This document shows positions 1 through 8,134 of a stretch of DNA of 22,520 nucleotides, piece after piece. The notes beneath the pieces are model-generated. The model saw only the letters and a list, made by a program, of their open reading frames with translations. It had not been told where the DNA came from and ran no database searches. The stretch lies in NCBI GenBank assembly GCA_965369445.1, contig CBDUQU010000036.1, forward strand, positions 1 through 22,520, read 5' to 3'. The DNA is from SM23-73-3 sp965369445. Its GTDB lineage: Bacteria > Zixibacteria > MSB-5A5 > SM1-73. A program made the position numbers and the translations under genes. The stretch's first letter is position 1, and the number at the start of each line of letters is the position of its first letter.

Positions 1-47
1 TGTTACCCATGTGTCCGAACACCTGTTACCCTTCTCTCCGGTCTGTA

Positions 48-75
48 CAGGTATGAACCATTCGGTGCATACCTG
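48..75. repeat. Imperfect hairpin with REP-like flank
   Basis: An 8-bp stem (CAGGTATG at 48-55 with CATACCTG at 68-75) encloses a further ACC/GGT stem with loop ATTC. It is followed at 76-102 by a purine-rich stretch (GGAGAGG, then TTAAGGTGAGGGGG). That stretch resembles one arm of the longer inverted repeat at 19119-19178 and part of the array at 20350-20544, so this may be a degenerate member of the same dispersed family. No T-run follows, so it does not look like an intrinsic terminator. Confidence 0.45.
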
Positions 76-177
76 GGGGAGAGGATTAAGGTGAGGGGGA
101 ACACTGCGGGTCGCATAAATGCAACCCTTACAGACTATGTAGATAGAGTTATGGTGTAACATAGAGATGTGGTTCAA

Positions 178-209
178 AACCAGAACCTAACTTAAGTTAG
201 GTTCTGGTT
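178..209. repeat. Perfect 32-bp palindrome
   Basis: Two 16-base arms (AACCAGAACCTAACTT and its exact complement) meet at a central TTAA with no spacer. The symmetry ends sharply on both sides (A177 against A210). It could be a cruciform or hairpin, or a dimeric protein-binding site. There is no T-run after it and the arms are not especially GC-rich, so a classical terminator is unlikely. It lies about 110 bases upstream of the promoter of the next gene. Confidence 0.8.
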
Positions 210-319
210 ACCTCATGACATGAAGGGCTATAGGGGACCAGATTCATCCAACCCGGCTTGTCGCTTGTCCTGCGGATCCTGTGGAAATGCAACCCCTACG
301 AAGATGACGGGTTTTTGAA

Positions 320-347
320 TTGACAACGGCAGAAATCCGGCTATATT
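320..347 (+). promoter_or_regulatory. Sigma70-like promoter for the DUF2723 gene
   Basis: A perfect -35 (TTGACA, 320-325) is followed after 16 bases by TATATT (342-347). An overlapping TATTAT at 344-349 gives an 18-base spacing. Transcription would start near 355, leaving a leader of about 55 bases that contains the hairpin at 361-385. The minus-strand promoter proposed for secD has the same TTGACA-16-TATATT layout. Confidence 0.6.
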
Positions 348-360
348 ATCGTATCTTTCA

Positions 361-385
361 GGTACACACAAAAGTGGTGTGTGCC
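361..385 (+). repeat. Hairpin in the 5' leader of the DUF2723 mRNA
   Basis: A 9-bp stem (GGTACACAC at 361-369 with GTGTGTGCC at 377-385, one T-G wobble) closes a 7-base loop. It sits between the predicted transcription start and the ribosome binding site at 399-405. It may affect mRNA stability or initiation, or may simply be a structured leader. No riboswitch class is recognised. Confidence 0.45.
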
Positions 386-411
386 CTAAATGAAGACTGA
401 GGAGAGTGATA

Positions 412-2976
412 GTGGCAGAGAGCTTGCGCAGGTGGTATGAGAATCAGGATCGGGTTTCCATTTTTATCTCGATCTTCGTTTTCCTGATTAGCTGCGGCAT
501 CTATCTTAAGACCATGGCTCCCACGGTTTCCTTCTGGGACTGCGGCGAATTTATTGCCTGCTCCTATATCCTGGGCATTCCCCACCCCCCGGGAAGCCCG
601 CTATTTGTTTTGATCGGACGCATATCCACCCTGTTTCCGTTTTTTGACCAGATTGCAGCCCGGATGAACTTAGTCTCGGTTTTGACCTCCGCCCTGGCCG
701 TGTGGCTGACCTATCTGGTGATCGTCAAGCTGACCGGCAGATGGGGCAAGGAAAACATGAGCCTGTGGATAAGATTAGGTCGCTACGTTGGTGCAATCGC
801 GGGGAGCTTATTTCTGGCGTTCTCCATGACCTTCTGGTCCAATGCGGTGGAGGCCGAGGTGTACGGCCTCTCCATGTTCCTGATGATGTTGATCCTCTAC
901 CTGGCACTCATCTGGATGGACCACCGGGCCACTCCCAAGGGGGACAAGCTCCTGATTCTGATCGCCTACCTGGCCCTCTTGTCCACCGGGATTCACATGA
1001 CCATCTTTCTGGTCATGCCTCCCGTATTCCTGCTCATCGTTCTGATGGATCGCCGGAAGCTGCTGGATTGGCGCTTCTGGATAACGGGTTTCGTCTTGGC
1101 CTTGGTCATCCACAGCGTGGTCCCGTTTATGATCGCACTGGGAGCATGGTTCCTGTTGACCCTGTTGCTGACCCTCTCCTCCAACCGGAGAAACGAGTGG
1201 GCACTCTTCTTCTTTTTAACCTGCGCCGGGGTGATGGGCTATTCGGTGCAGGCTTTTATTCCCATCAGGTCATCCAACACTCCCGCCATTGATGAGAACA
1301 ACCCCTCGGATTGGGCCAGCTTCAAAGGCTTTCTGGAGCGCAAGCAGTACGGGCAGCAGAGCATGATCAGCAGGATGTTTCACCGGAGGGGTACCTGGAA
1401 GAACCAGTTCGGCGCCAAGGAGAGGATGGGATTCTGGGGGTTCTTCCGGGAGCAGTACATGCACAAGAGCCTGTGGTTTATCCCCATCTTCTTGGGGCTA
1501 TTCGGCGTCTGGGAGCAGATACGAAGGAGAAAGAGGGAGGGGGTGGTGCTGCTCTTCCTGATCTTAGCCTGCACCGTGGGCCTGGTTCTGTACATGAATT
1601 TTGCGGATGGAACCCAGCCTGATCAAATGACCAGGGAGACCATCAGGCTGGAGGTAAGGGACCGGGATTACTTCTTCCTGCCCGGATTCATGTTCTTTGC
1701 GCTGGCCATGGGGCTGGGGGCGTTCGGGCTGGTACGCTATCTGGGCGGTCTGGCCGAAAGGGGGCGAAGGCTCCTCCAGCCGGCTCTGGCTGTGGTGGTG
1801 GCTGTCCTGCTGGTTTTGCCGCTTTTGGGCTTGAAGCAGAATTACCATCGAACCGACCGCACCGACAACTGGATACCTTACGATTACGCTTACAACCATC
1901 TGATGAGTTGCGATGAGGATGGAATGCTTATCACCAATGGGGACAACGACACCTTTCCCCTGTGGTTTTTGCAGAACGTGGAGAAGATCAGGCAGGATGT
2001 GAGAGTCATCAATTTGAGCCTGCTTAACGGGTACTGGTACATCCTGCAGCTTAAGAACGTCTGGAACGTGCCCATGGACTTAAAAGACGAGGAGATCAAG
2101 GGTTATCCCACGAAGCTGCCCGACGGTGCCGTGGTGCCCCGCCCCAGAGTGCAGTTTTACGATCGCATCCGGAAGGAGAAAAGATTCCTGTTCCCGTTTT
2201 TTGATCAGAAGGCCAAGAAGTTCATGAGGGTGCAGGATCAGGTGGTGGAGCAGATCCTTCTGGCAAACGAGTGGAAATATCCCTTCTATTTCTCGCGGAC
2301 CACTCCTTCGGGCAGTCGGGTGGGGCTGGACGACCACGTGGTGAGAGAGGGTCTGGTTCACCGGTTGGTGCCGGAGGAACAGAAGGACATGTTAGACCCG
2401 GAGAGATACAAAAAGAATCTGCTTGAGGTCTATCAGTACCGGGGATTGGCGGATATGAACATCTACAAGAACGAGACCACGGTGGGCCTTCTGATGAACT
2501 ACTCCGAGAGGTTCCTCGAGCTGGCCGAGTACTACCTGAAACTGGACCAAAAGACTGACGCCGCGGCGATTCTGGAACGCTCAGTTGAGCTCATGCCGGA
2601 CTACTATCGGACCTATCTCCAGCTTTACAAGCTCTACTTAGATGAGGGGAAACAGGAGAAGGCGGACAGCCTTCTTGACGGTTACCAGGCGCGTATGGAG
2701 ACGGTGATAGAGAAATCCCCCGAGATCATCCTTTATTACCAGTATCTGGGCTTAGCCTACCAGGCGCAGGAGAAGCTCGATGAGGCAGAGGTGGTCATGC
2801 AGAAAGCCTACGAATTAAACCCCACCGATCGGATGACCTTCCAGATATTACGCCAGCTTTATCTTTTCAGCAAGAGGCACGACAAGCTCGTCCGATTGTT
2901 GGAAGACTGGCTGGACGACTATCCCGAGGACGCCCAGACCAGAGAGCTGCTTCGGCGGACGAGGGGTCAGCAGTAA
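412..2976 (+). CDS. DUF2723 family membrane protein with C-terminal TPRs (PMT-like glycosyltransferase fold)
   Basis: This is a polytopic membrane protein of about 854 residues, likely an inner-membrane glycosyltransferase of the GT-C/PMT-like type. The family is mostly uncharacterised and the substrate is unknown. Visible are the family motifs WDCGEF and HPPGSPL (near residues 42-64), an alternation of hydrophobic helices to about residue 480, and the family block NGDNDTFPLWFLQNVEKIR with VRVINLSLLN in the soluble part. TPR-like helices follow from about residue 690 to the C-terminus. An open frame also allows GTG at 406, but that codon abuts the Shine-Dalgarno GAGGAGA (399-405). GTG at 412 has normal spacing and is preferred. 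The gene is alone on its strand, with its own promoter (320-347) and terminator (3109-3142). Family certain, function inferred. Confidence 0.9.
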   Translation: MAESLRRWYENQDRVSIFISIFVFLISCGIYLKTMAPTVSFWDCGEFIACSYILGIPHPPGSPLFVLIGRISTLFPFFDQIAARMNLVSVLTSALAVWLTYLVIVKLTGRWGKENMSLWIRLGRYVGAIAGSLFLAFSMTFWSNAVEAEVYGLSMFLMMLILYLALIWMDHRATPKGDKLLILIAYLALLSTGIHMTIFLVMPPVFLLIVLMDRRKLLDWRFWITGFVLALVIHSVVPFMIALGAWFLLTLLLTLSSNRRNEWALFFFLTCAGVMGYSVQAFIPIRSSNTPAIDENNPSDWASFKGFLERKQYGQQSMISRMFHRRGTWKNQFGAKERMGFWGFFREQYMHKSLWFIPIFLGLFGVWEQIRRRKREGVVLLFLILACTVGLVLYMNFADGTQPDQMTRETIRLEVRDRDYFFLPGFMFFALAMGLGAFGLVRYLGGLAERGRRLLQPALAVVVAVLLVLPLLGLKQNYHRTDRTDNWIPYDYAYNHLMSCDEDGMLITNGDNDTFPLWFLQNVEKIRQDVRVINLSLLNGYWYILQLKNVWNVPMDLKDEEIKGYPTKLPDGAVVPRPRVQFYDRIRKEKRFLFPFFDQKAKKFMRVQDQVVEQILLANEWKYPFYFSRTTPSGSRVGLDDHVVREGLVHRLVPEEQKDMLDPERYKKNLLEVYQYRGLADMNIYKNETTVGLLMNYSERFLELAEYYLKLDQKTDAAAILERSVELMPDYYRTYLQLYKLYLDEGKQEKADSLLDGYQARMETVIEKSPEIILYYQYLGLAYQAQEKLDEAEVVMQKAYELNPTDRMTFQILRQLYLFSKRHDKLVRLLEDWLDDYPEDAQTRELLRRTRGQQ

Positions 2977-3108
2977 GCCTGTCACTCCGAAAGAATCCTC
3001 TTGTCGCGTCCGGGCGACATTTACAGATAGGGGACTTTAGCTAAAGTTTCGGTAAAAAGCTGTCGAAAATAAAAATAGGGTTACTCCTAACTAATTCTTT
3101 CAGTTCCG

Positions 3109-3142
3109 AACAGGGTCCCGCTTCCCGCGGGACCCTGTTTTT
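3109..3142 (+). terminator. Rho-independent terminator after the DUF2723 gene
   Basis: A 13-bp stem (3109-3121 with 3127-3139, core CAGGGTCCCGC) with loop TTCCC runs into a T-run (3138-3142). It lies 133 bases past the stop codon of the plus-strand gene. Confidence 0.8.
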
Positions 3143-3251
3143 ATATGCTCTTTGCGTCGGATAGCCCCAGTACGGGGGACATATCCGACCTACCAACTGT
3201 TTTCTGCTTGAATGCAATTCAGCCGATTCCCCAACAAGCACAGATACACTC

Positions 3252-3305
3252 AGGGCAGGGCTGAATGCCCTTCAGGGTGAATCCCTTCAGGATGAACCCT
3301 GCCCT
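3252..3305. repeat. Inverted repeat enclosing imperfect tandem 15-mers
   Basis: AGGGCAGGG (3252-3260) is exactly complementary to CCCTGCCCT (3297-3305). Between them are two 15-base units, 3270-3284 and 3285-3299, that match at 13 of 15 positions (CTTCAGGGTGAATCC type). A more diverged third unit precedes them. The short TGAA-centred units can also pair among themselves. No function is evident. Confidence 0.55.
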
Positions 3306-3321
3306 ATGTTCTAAAGCTCAC

Positions 3322-3354
3322 AAAAAAGCCGACCCCGCCAAGGCGGGATCGGCT
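3322..3354 (-). terminator. Rho-independent terminator of the DUF4159-DUF4175 operon
   Basis: On the minus strand a stem of 12 pairs with one mismatch (3328-3339 with 3342-3353) is followed by a run of six T (complement of 3322-3327). It lies about 28 bases beyond the stop codon of the DUF4175 gene. Confidence 0.8.
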
Positions 3355-3381
3355 CACAGTCCTTACTCGGAATACTCTAAC

Positions 3382-6300
3382 TCACCTTCTCATTCTCTCA
3401 TCGGAGAGGGCCTTGAAGTAGTCTCTTATCATCTGCTCGTATTCCTTGGGATAGGCTTCCTGCATGAATCTGGTCAGATCGTCCTGGGCTGATCTCTCTT
3501 TCCGGCTCGCCTCCGGTGAAAGCTGCCCCGGGCTGCGCCTGACTATGTCTTCTCCCACTTCAGCCCTTCTCTGTTTGGAGTAGTCTCTTTCTCTCATAGA
3601 CTTCTCAGCATCCAGAAGCCGGGAAAGGATCTTCTTCTGCCGGTCAATGGTGGTCTGATCTATTCGGAGCCCCTCGAAGTCTTCCACCACCTTTTTCATT
3701 TCCTCGCCGAGCTCGCCCATGCGACCCAGAATCTCCGAGCGGTTTCCAAACTCGCTTTCCAGCTCGGAGAGGGATTTCCTTATGGCCTCCTGTTCGGCGG
3801 CAAGCCTTTGAAGCGCGGCCTGCTGCGACATGGACAGTTCCATACCCTGCCCGTCGCACTGGCCCAGGTTTTGGGTCTGCTGGTTCAAGCCGCACTGCTT
3901 GTCGCACATGCTCTTCATCTTTTCGAACATCTTTTCCATTCCGGAGCCGCTGCACGATTTCTCGGCATTCTTCATGGCCTGCATCAGCATGCGGGCGGTG
4001 ACGTTCAGATCGTAAACGCTTTCCGTCTGTTCATCCTGGGCGATCTCCTTCTTTCTTTCGTCCAGCCTGATGACAGCCTGGTCCATGCTGGCGACCGAGA
4101 GGCTCATATATTTGAGCACGTCGGCACCAACGAACAGCGTCTGGTGCGACAGGGAGTCTAAGTCCTCGGTAACTCTTAATCCCGCAGCCTTGAGATTCTG
4201 CTGGTCACGCGCCAGGTCTCTTAAGGCCATGTCCCGCTTGCCCAGCCGGCTGACCAAGTCGAACAACTGCTCCTGGTTATCCGAAAGCGAGAAGACGTCG
4301 AAAAGCGACTTTCGGATGGCCTTCACGATCTCCTCTTTCTCGGCGGCAAGCATCTCCTCCTGGGCGCTCTTGAGCCTGTCTCCCATCTGCTGGAGCTTCT
4401 TGGAACAGGACTTTCCGGACTTTGAAACACCGGATTTGTCGGATTTGGAAAGCTGCGAGATAGCCTGATCCATGTCCTGCTTGAGCCCGGATTCCTCCGG
4501 CATCTCAGCTAAGTCTTTGAGCTGCTCCTCAGGCAACAGGGAAAGCTCGTTTGCCAGATCGGCAAACTCTTCGAGCTTCTTTTCGAACTCTCCCAGATCA
4601 CCTTTAAGCTTCCTTTCATCCGGGCCAAGCTGGGGCAGATCTTCCTTGGCCGCTGCATCGATCTTTTGGTTGAGTTGATCCTGTCTCTCTTTCATCCGTT
4701 CGGCCATCTTTATCAGATGGCTCAGCTTCTGTTCCGCCTGCAGTTTTTTCAAAAGCGCGATGGTCCGATCCAGCCGTTTGAGCATCTCCTCAGCGGAGAG
4801 CTGCATCTTCTTCAAGGCTTCTTTCAGCTGGTCCGGGTCCATGTTCTTCAAAGCCTCAGCTAACTGGCGCATGGCCTCCTTCATCTCGGGAGTGGCGATC
4901 TCCTCCATCAGCTTCTTTATCTCCATCATCTTCTCGGCCATCTCCTGGGCGGCCAGCTTGTTATCCGCAATCTTCTTGATGTTTTCGTCCATCCTCTGGG
5001 CTAAATCTTTGAGATCCTCGGATACCTTGCGCTGCTTATCCAAGGCGTCCTCCAACTCCTGCTTTTTTTGCCAATCCATATCCAGACCGGTGAACCGGTC
5101 CATCTCCTGTGACAGGTCTTTGACCTTTTCCTTAAGCTCCCTTTGTCCTCTTAGAACCGACTCCAAATCCACGATCTGACCCTCCTGCTCTCTCTCCACC
5201 TCGGCTATTATCTCGTCTAAGGAGGGGAGCCGGAGATAGTAGGACTCGCTTTCCGCCCTTTTGGGCCCAGAGAAGGAGTCGTTGTCGTAAACCACCGCAC
5301 GGTATCTGACCAGATCGCCGGGAAGCAGGGGGAAACCGGAAAGATTCCAAAGATATTCCACCTGCGCGTCAATCTGGTTTTTACCAGGCATATCAATAGT
5401 CGTGGTCTTCTCCTCCCATTCGTTTCCTTGAGAGATGATCTGGTGCGCGACTTTCAGCGAGGAGAACCCGTAGTCGTCGGTTATCCTGATTAAGAGACCG
5501 ACCCTCATACTTTCGGTTAGATCCTGGTCGTATCCCGGTTCTAAAATCTCGACTGAGGGAAGCTGATCGTCTATTCTGGTTATCCTGTATTCAATGGGGT
5601 CCTGGTTTTTGTTGCCGCTTTTGTCCCAGAGTTGGATGAAGTAAGAATCGTCCTTCTTGACCAATATGTTACCTGTCGCCAGGTTTCCTTTGATCCTGGC
5701 CGGTTGTCTGGTGGAGTCGGAGAAGACGATCTCCCCCTGTCCAAGCTCCTTGTTGGACCGGGCCTCGATTTTCACCTGAGTCCCCGCTATGGCAGTGATA
5801 TTCCCGTCGTTTTCATCCACTACCTGGGTTTTAAGTCGCGTGTAACGGGGATAGTTGAAAGTCAACTTCAGCCCCACCACCCTGGGTTTGTCCACCACCG
5901 TTATCTTATAACGCTCGCTTTCCACGCCTTTTTCTTCAGCGTAGTACTCGAAGCTTCTTTTGACCTCTTTGAACCGGTAAGCGAAGTCGGGTTCCGCCGT
6001 CGCGCCCTCCTGCGTCCTGGATCCGGACCTGCTGGATATTTGAGACAACTTCTCCTTGTTCCAGCTCGATCCCTCGTTTCTCCAGAAGAGATTGGCGTTC
6101 CTGGGCTTCTCCCCCTCCACTTTGATTTTTATCCTCACGTCCGAATACTTGACTACCTCGCTGTTGCCAGGAGAAACTACGAAGGAGAACCTCTGAGGAG
6201 AGACGAATTCGGTCAGGGGGTGAGAGAAAATATAGAGAGAGCTTCTAAAGGCAGCAGGGAATATCAGAGCAAATATCAGAGAGAATACCGCCAGCCCCGC

Positions 6301-6786
6301 GGCCACCCTTCCCATCCTCTTGATCGGACCTGCGTCGATGATCTGCCTGAGATTCAGTCCGGCCGAGACAGAGTCCGCCTGCTCAATCACCGCCTGGATC
6401 ATGTCGGTGGAGTAACCTTCAGGATTCGCCTGAAGGTTTTTTGCCAGCTGAAGGGCAGCAATCAGACGATCCTCAAGCTGGGGAAATCTCTCCTCCACCT
6501 TTAAGGCCAGATCCTCTAGGTTGGGTCGGTGAACAAGCGGCCTTAAGCAGAGATAGGAGAACAAGACAACCAAGAGCAGGGTTGAGAAGCCGAGATAGCT
6601 GACCCTCACCACGACGGGGAAGAGGTAAACGGAATTCATCCAAAGACCCAAGAATCCCAATCCCAGGGCGAGGGATATGAAGATCAATATCCCCTGAAAG
6701 CTCTTGTGTCTGACGTAAGAGCGTCTCAGGAGTTTCAGGCGCTCCAGAAGAGAGCTATAGCTTTTCAGGTCGGTGTCGTTCTTCAT
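3382..6786 (-). CDS. DUF4175 family membrane-anchored coiled-coil protein
   Basis: This is a 1134-residue protein. Two hydrophobic helices (about 32-50 and 56-81) and a third (about 160-180) anchor it in the inner membrane. An extracytoplasmic beta-rich region follows (about 190-510, with Ig-like strand patterns). Then comes a very long charged, Met/Lys/Glu-rich coiled coil (about 510-1060) and a conserved tail with QKKILSRLLDAEKSMRERD and a final KEYEQMIRDYFKALS. This order and tail fit the DUF4175 family. Function is not established; relatives often lie beside MoxR/DUF58/BatA-type genes, but none is seen here. It is second in an operon with the DUF4159 gene, 101 bases away. No strong ribosome binding site precedes the ATG. 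Overlapping plus-strand frames are shadows of its coiled-coil codons. Confidence 0.88.
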   Translation of the reverse strand: MKNDTDLKSYSSLLERLKLLRRSYVRHKSFQGILIFISLALGLGFLGLWMNSVYLFPVVVRVSYLGFSTLLLVVLFSYLCLRPLVHRPNLEDLALKVEERFPQLEDRLIAALQLAKNLQANPEGYSTDMIQAVIEQADSVSAGLNLRQIIDAGPIKRMGRVAAGLAVFSLIFALIFPAAFRSSLYIFSHPLTEFVSPQRFSFVVSPGNSEVVKYSDVRIKIKVEGEKPRNANLFWRNEGSSWNKEKLSQISSRSGSRTQEGATAEPDFAYRFKEVKRSFEYYAEEKGVESERYKITVVDKPRVVGLKLTFNYPRYTRLKTQVVDENDGNITAIAGTQVKIEARSNKELGQGEIVFSDSTRQPARIKGNLATGNILVKKDDSYFIQLWDKSGNKNQDPIEYRITRIDDQLPSVEILEPGYDQDLTESMRVGLLIRITDDYGFSSLKVAHQIISQGNEWEEKTTTIDMPGKNQIDAQVEYLWNLSGFPLLPGDLVRYRAVVYDNDSFSGPKRAESESYYLRLPSLDEIIAEVEREQEGQIVDLESVLRGQRELKEKVKDLSQEMDRFTGLDMDWQKKQELEDALDKQRKVSEDLKDLAQRMDENIKKIADNKLAAQEMAEKMMEIKKLMEEIATPEMKEAMRQLAEALKNMDPDQLKEALKKMQLSAEEMLKRLDRTIALLKKLQAEQKLSHLIKMAERMKERQDQLNQKIDAAAKEDLPQLGPDERKLKGDLGEFEKKLEEFADLANELSLLPEEQLKDLAEMPEESGLKQDMDQAISQLSKSDKSGVSKSGKSCSKKLQQMGDRLKSAQEEMLAAEKEEIVKAIRKSLFDVFSLSDNQEQLFDLVSRLGKRDMALRDLARDQQNLKAAGLRVTEDLDSLSHQTLFVGADVLKYMSLSVASMDQAVIRLDERKKEIAQDEQTESVYDLNVTARMLMQAMKNAEKSCSGSGMEKMFEKMKSMCDKQCGLNQQTQNLGQCDGQGMELSMSQQAALQRLAAEQEAIRKSLSELESEFGNRSEILGRMGELGEEMKKVVEDFEGLRIDQTTIDRQKKILSRLLDAEKSMRERDYSKQRRAEVGEDIVRRSPGQLSPEASRKERSAQDDLTRFMQEAYPKEYEQMIRDYFKALSDERMRR

Positions 6787-6887
6787 GATCGTTTCAAAGC
6801 GCTTTAAGTGTCAAAACCACGTCAGGATAGGTTTCTCCGGTCGGGGGAGGGGTTCAACCCCGGCCCCAACACAGTGCTTAGATAAGT

Positions 6888-7577
6888 CTAATTCTCCAGG
6901 GCCCAGGTGATAACGTTCACTCCCATCTTCAGGGCGGCCTCGCGCTTCTCCGGTGGATCGTTGTGCACCTGAGTGTCCTCCCACCCATCGCCTATATCGG
7001 ACTCGTAGGCAAAGAAGACCATCAATCTTCCCTCGTGGAACAGGCCGAACCCCTGGGGCGGTTTCTCGTCGTGCTTGTGTATCTTGGGCAGGCCATTGGG
7101 AAAATCATAATAACAATGAAAGATCCCGTGACTGAAGGGAAGCTCCGTTAAGTCCTTGTCCGGGAAGAGTCTCTTCGTCTCCCGAAAGAAAGCATCCTTC
7201 AGCCCGTAAGAATCGTTGGCGAACAGGAAGCCGCCATGGGTTAGATAATTCCTCAGGCGTTCCAATTCCTGATCGGTAAATCTTATATTCCCGTGACCGG
7301 TGATGAATAGGAAAGGATAAGAGAACAAATCTTCATCCATCACCGAAAGCCGCATCTCCTCCTCTCTGACCGGTATGTTCGTGTTCTCCTTCAAGAACTT
7401 GAGCATGTTGGGAATGGCCGACGAACCCCAGTACCAATCCCCTCCGCCGCCGTACTTAAGGCGACAGATGGTGAAGGCTGAGGGGTTCGGATTCGCTTCT
7501 TTGTCTTTGACCTGTCCAACAGCCACCGACCCCAGAGCCACAAGCGCGAAAACAAAGATGAACTTCCTCATGCTCAT
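6888..7577 (-). CDS. DUF4159 domain secreted protein
   Basis: This 229-residue protein has a signal peptide (about residues 1-21, hydrophobic FIFVFALVALGSVAV) followed by one DUF4159 domain. Supporting features are the early CRLKYGGGGDWY block, the strand-turn FLFITGHGNIRFTDQE, the loop GGFLFANDSYG, and the later FSHGIFHCYYDFPNG and DIGDGWED segments. The fold is thought to resemble a glutamine-amidotransferase-like alpha/beta domain, but no activity is known. ATG at 7577 is used here; a second Met two codons on (7571) is an alternative. An AT-rich TATAAT on the minus strand (7582-7587) would place a transcript start almost at the ATG, so the message could be leaderless. It is first in the operon with DUF4175 and divergent from arsR. 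Confidence 0.88.
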   Translation of the reverse strand: MSMRKFIFVFALVALGSVAVGQVKDKEANPNPSAFTICRLKYGGGGDWYWGSSAIPNMLKFLKENTNIPVREEEMRLSVMDEDLFSYPFLFITGHGNIRFTDQELERLRNYLTHGGFLFANDSYGLKDAFFRETKRLFPDKDLTELPFSHGIFHCYYDFPNGLPKIHKHDEKPPQGFGLFHEGRLMVFFAYESDIGDGWEDTQVHNDPPEKREAALKMGVNVITWALEN

Positions 7578-7687
7578 ATAGATTATACAATCGAGGGTTT
7601 CAGGATGTTTGCCGGCCCCAAGGGTAATGTAGAGCGGAGCCTCATCAAGTCAAAAAAATGAAAAAGGTCCAAAACAAACAAGAGGAG

Positions 7688-7716
7688 TTGACGTAATATA
7701 TAGACGAGTGTATATG
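7688..7716 (+). promoter_or_regulatory. Sigma70 promoter of the arsenic operon
   Basis: TTGACG (7688-7693) and TATATG (7711-7716) are separated by exactly 17 bases. The -10 hexamer lies inside the putative ArsR operator (7700-7723). Transcription would start around 7724, about 27 bases ahead of the arsR ATG. Confidence 0.7.
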
Positions 7717-7723
7717 TGTCTAT
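7700..7723. promoter_or_regulatory. Putative ArsR operator
   Basis: ATAGAC (7700-7705) and its complement GTCTAT (7718-7723) flank a 12-base AT-rich spacer containing the -10 element. An inverted repeat covering the core promoter directly upstream of arsR is the usual position for ArsR/SmtB autoregulation, in which the dimer blocks RNA polymerase until metalloid binds. The position supports the call; the exact operator bases are inferred. Confidence 0.55.
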
Positions 7724-7750
7724 GAATTCCCATGAGCGAGTCGGTCAAAG

Positions 7751-8098
7751 ATGACAAAGTGTGACGATTTCTTCAAAGCGCTCTCCGATGAGACCCGGCA
7801 GAGCATCCTGAAGATGCTTGAGCAGAGGGAAATGTGTGTCTGTGAGATAGTGGGAGCTTTTGACGTATCGCAGCCCACCATTTCCCATCATCTGGATATC
7901 CTCAAGAGAGCCGGGTTAATACAATCAAAACGAAAAGGGCAGAACATTTACTATTCCTTGAACAAGGACTGGTTTAAGGAATGCTGCTGCGATTTCCTTT
8001 CCATGTTCGAGTGCTGCCTGGATATGGTGAAGACGGACAAGGTCGCTGAAAAGGCCGAAGAGAAAAGGAAGGCGGAGAAAAGAACCAAGGTGGGTTGA
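7751..8098 (+). CDS. arsR: ArsR/SmtB family metalloid-responsive repressor
   Basis: This 115-residue winged-helix repressor would release the operon promoter on binding As(III) or a similar thiophile. The recognition helix region is VSQPTISHHLDILKRAGLI (about 39-57), followed by the wing KRKGQNIYYSL. Candidate metal thiols are Cys29 and Cys31 in EMCVCEIV, which aligns with the ELCVCDL site of classical ArsR proteins, plus a C-terminal cluster Cys78-80 and Cys88-89 that classical ArsR lacks. The C-terminus (about 95-115) is a charged Lys/Glu tail. It is the first gene of the operon, with the selenoprotein 36 bases downstream. Its TGA stop shows that UGA terminates normally in this genome. The upstream Shine-Dalgarno is weak. 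Confidence 0.9.
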   Translation: MTKCDDFFKALSDETRQSILKMLEQREMCVCEIVGAFDVSQPTISHHLDILKRAGLIQSKRKGQNIYYSLNKDWFKECCCDFLSMFECCLDMVKTDKVAEKAEEKRKAEKRTKVG

Positions 8099-8134
8099 AC
8101 TGATCAGAGAAAGTAAACCGAAAGGAGACTCGTT

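Larger units (their letters stand above)
1..405. other. Non-coding leader region upstream of the DUF2723 gene
   Basis: I see no convincing gene in these 405 bases. They hold a hairpin with a REP-like flank (48-102), a perfect 32-bp palindrome (178-209), a sigma70-like promoter (320-347) and a leader hairpin (361-385), each listed separately. Two short direct copies of TGTTACCC occur at 1-8 and 24-31. The window starts inside this region, so a gene ending just upstream cannot be excluded. Confidence 0.6.
2977..3381. other. Convergent intergenic region rich in hairpins
   Basis: No gene is supported in these 405 bases between convergent genes. They contain a small hairpin (TGTCGC at 3002-3007 with GCGACA at 3014-3019), a 14-base palindrome around 3033-3048, a plus-strand terminator (3109-3142), a repeat block (3252-3305) and a minus-strand terminator (3322-3354). 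Short frames at 3041-3241 and 3265-3492 run through these inverted repeats and have no recognisable protein features. Confidence 0.6.

Noticed and set aside
406..411. GTG at 406 as start of the DUF2723 gene
   Set aside because: It directly abuts the Shine-Dalgarno sequence; the in-frame GTG at 412 has normal spacing.
5632..6504. 290-codon plus-strand frame inside the DUF4175 gene
   Set aside because: It is antisense to a clearly conserved coding region, with no family match or ribosome binding site.
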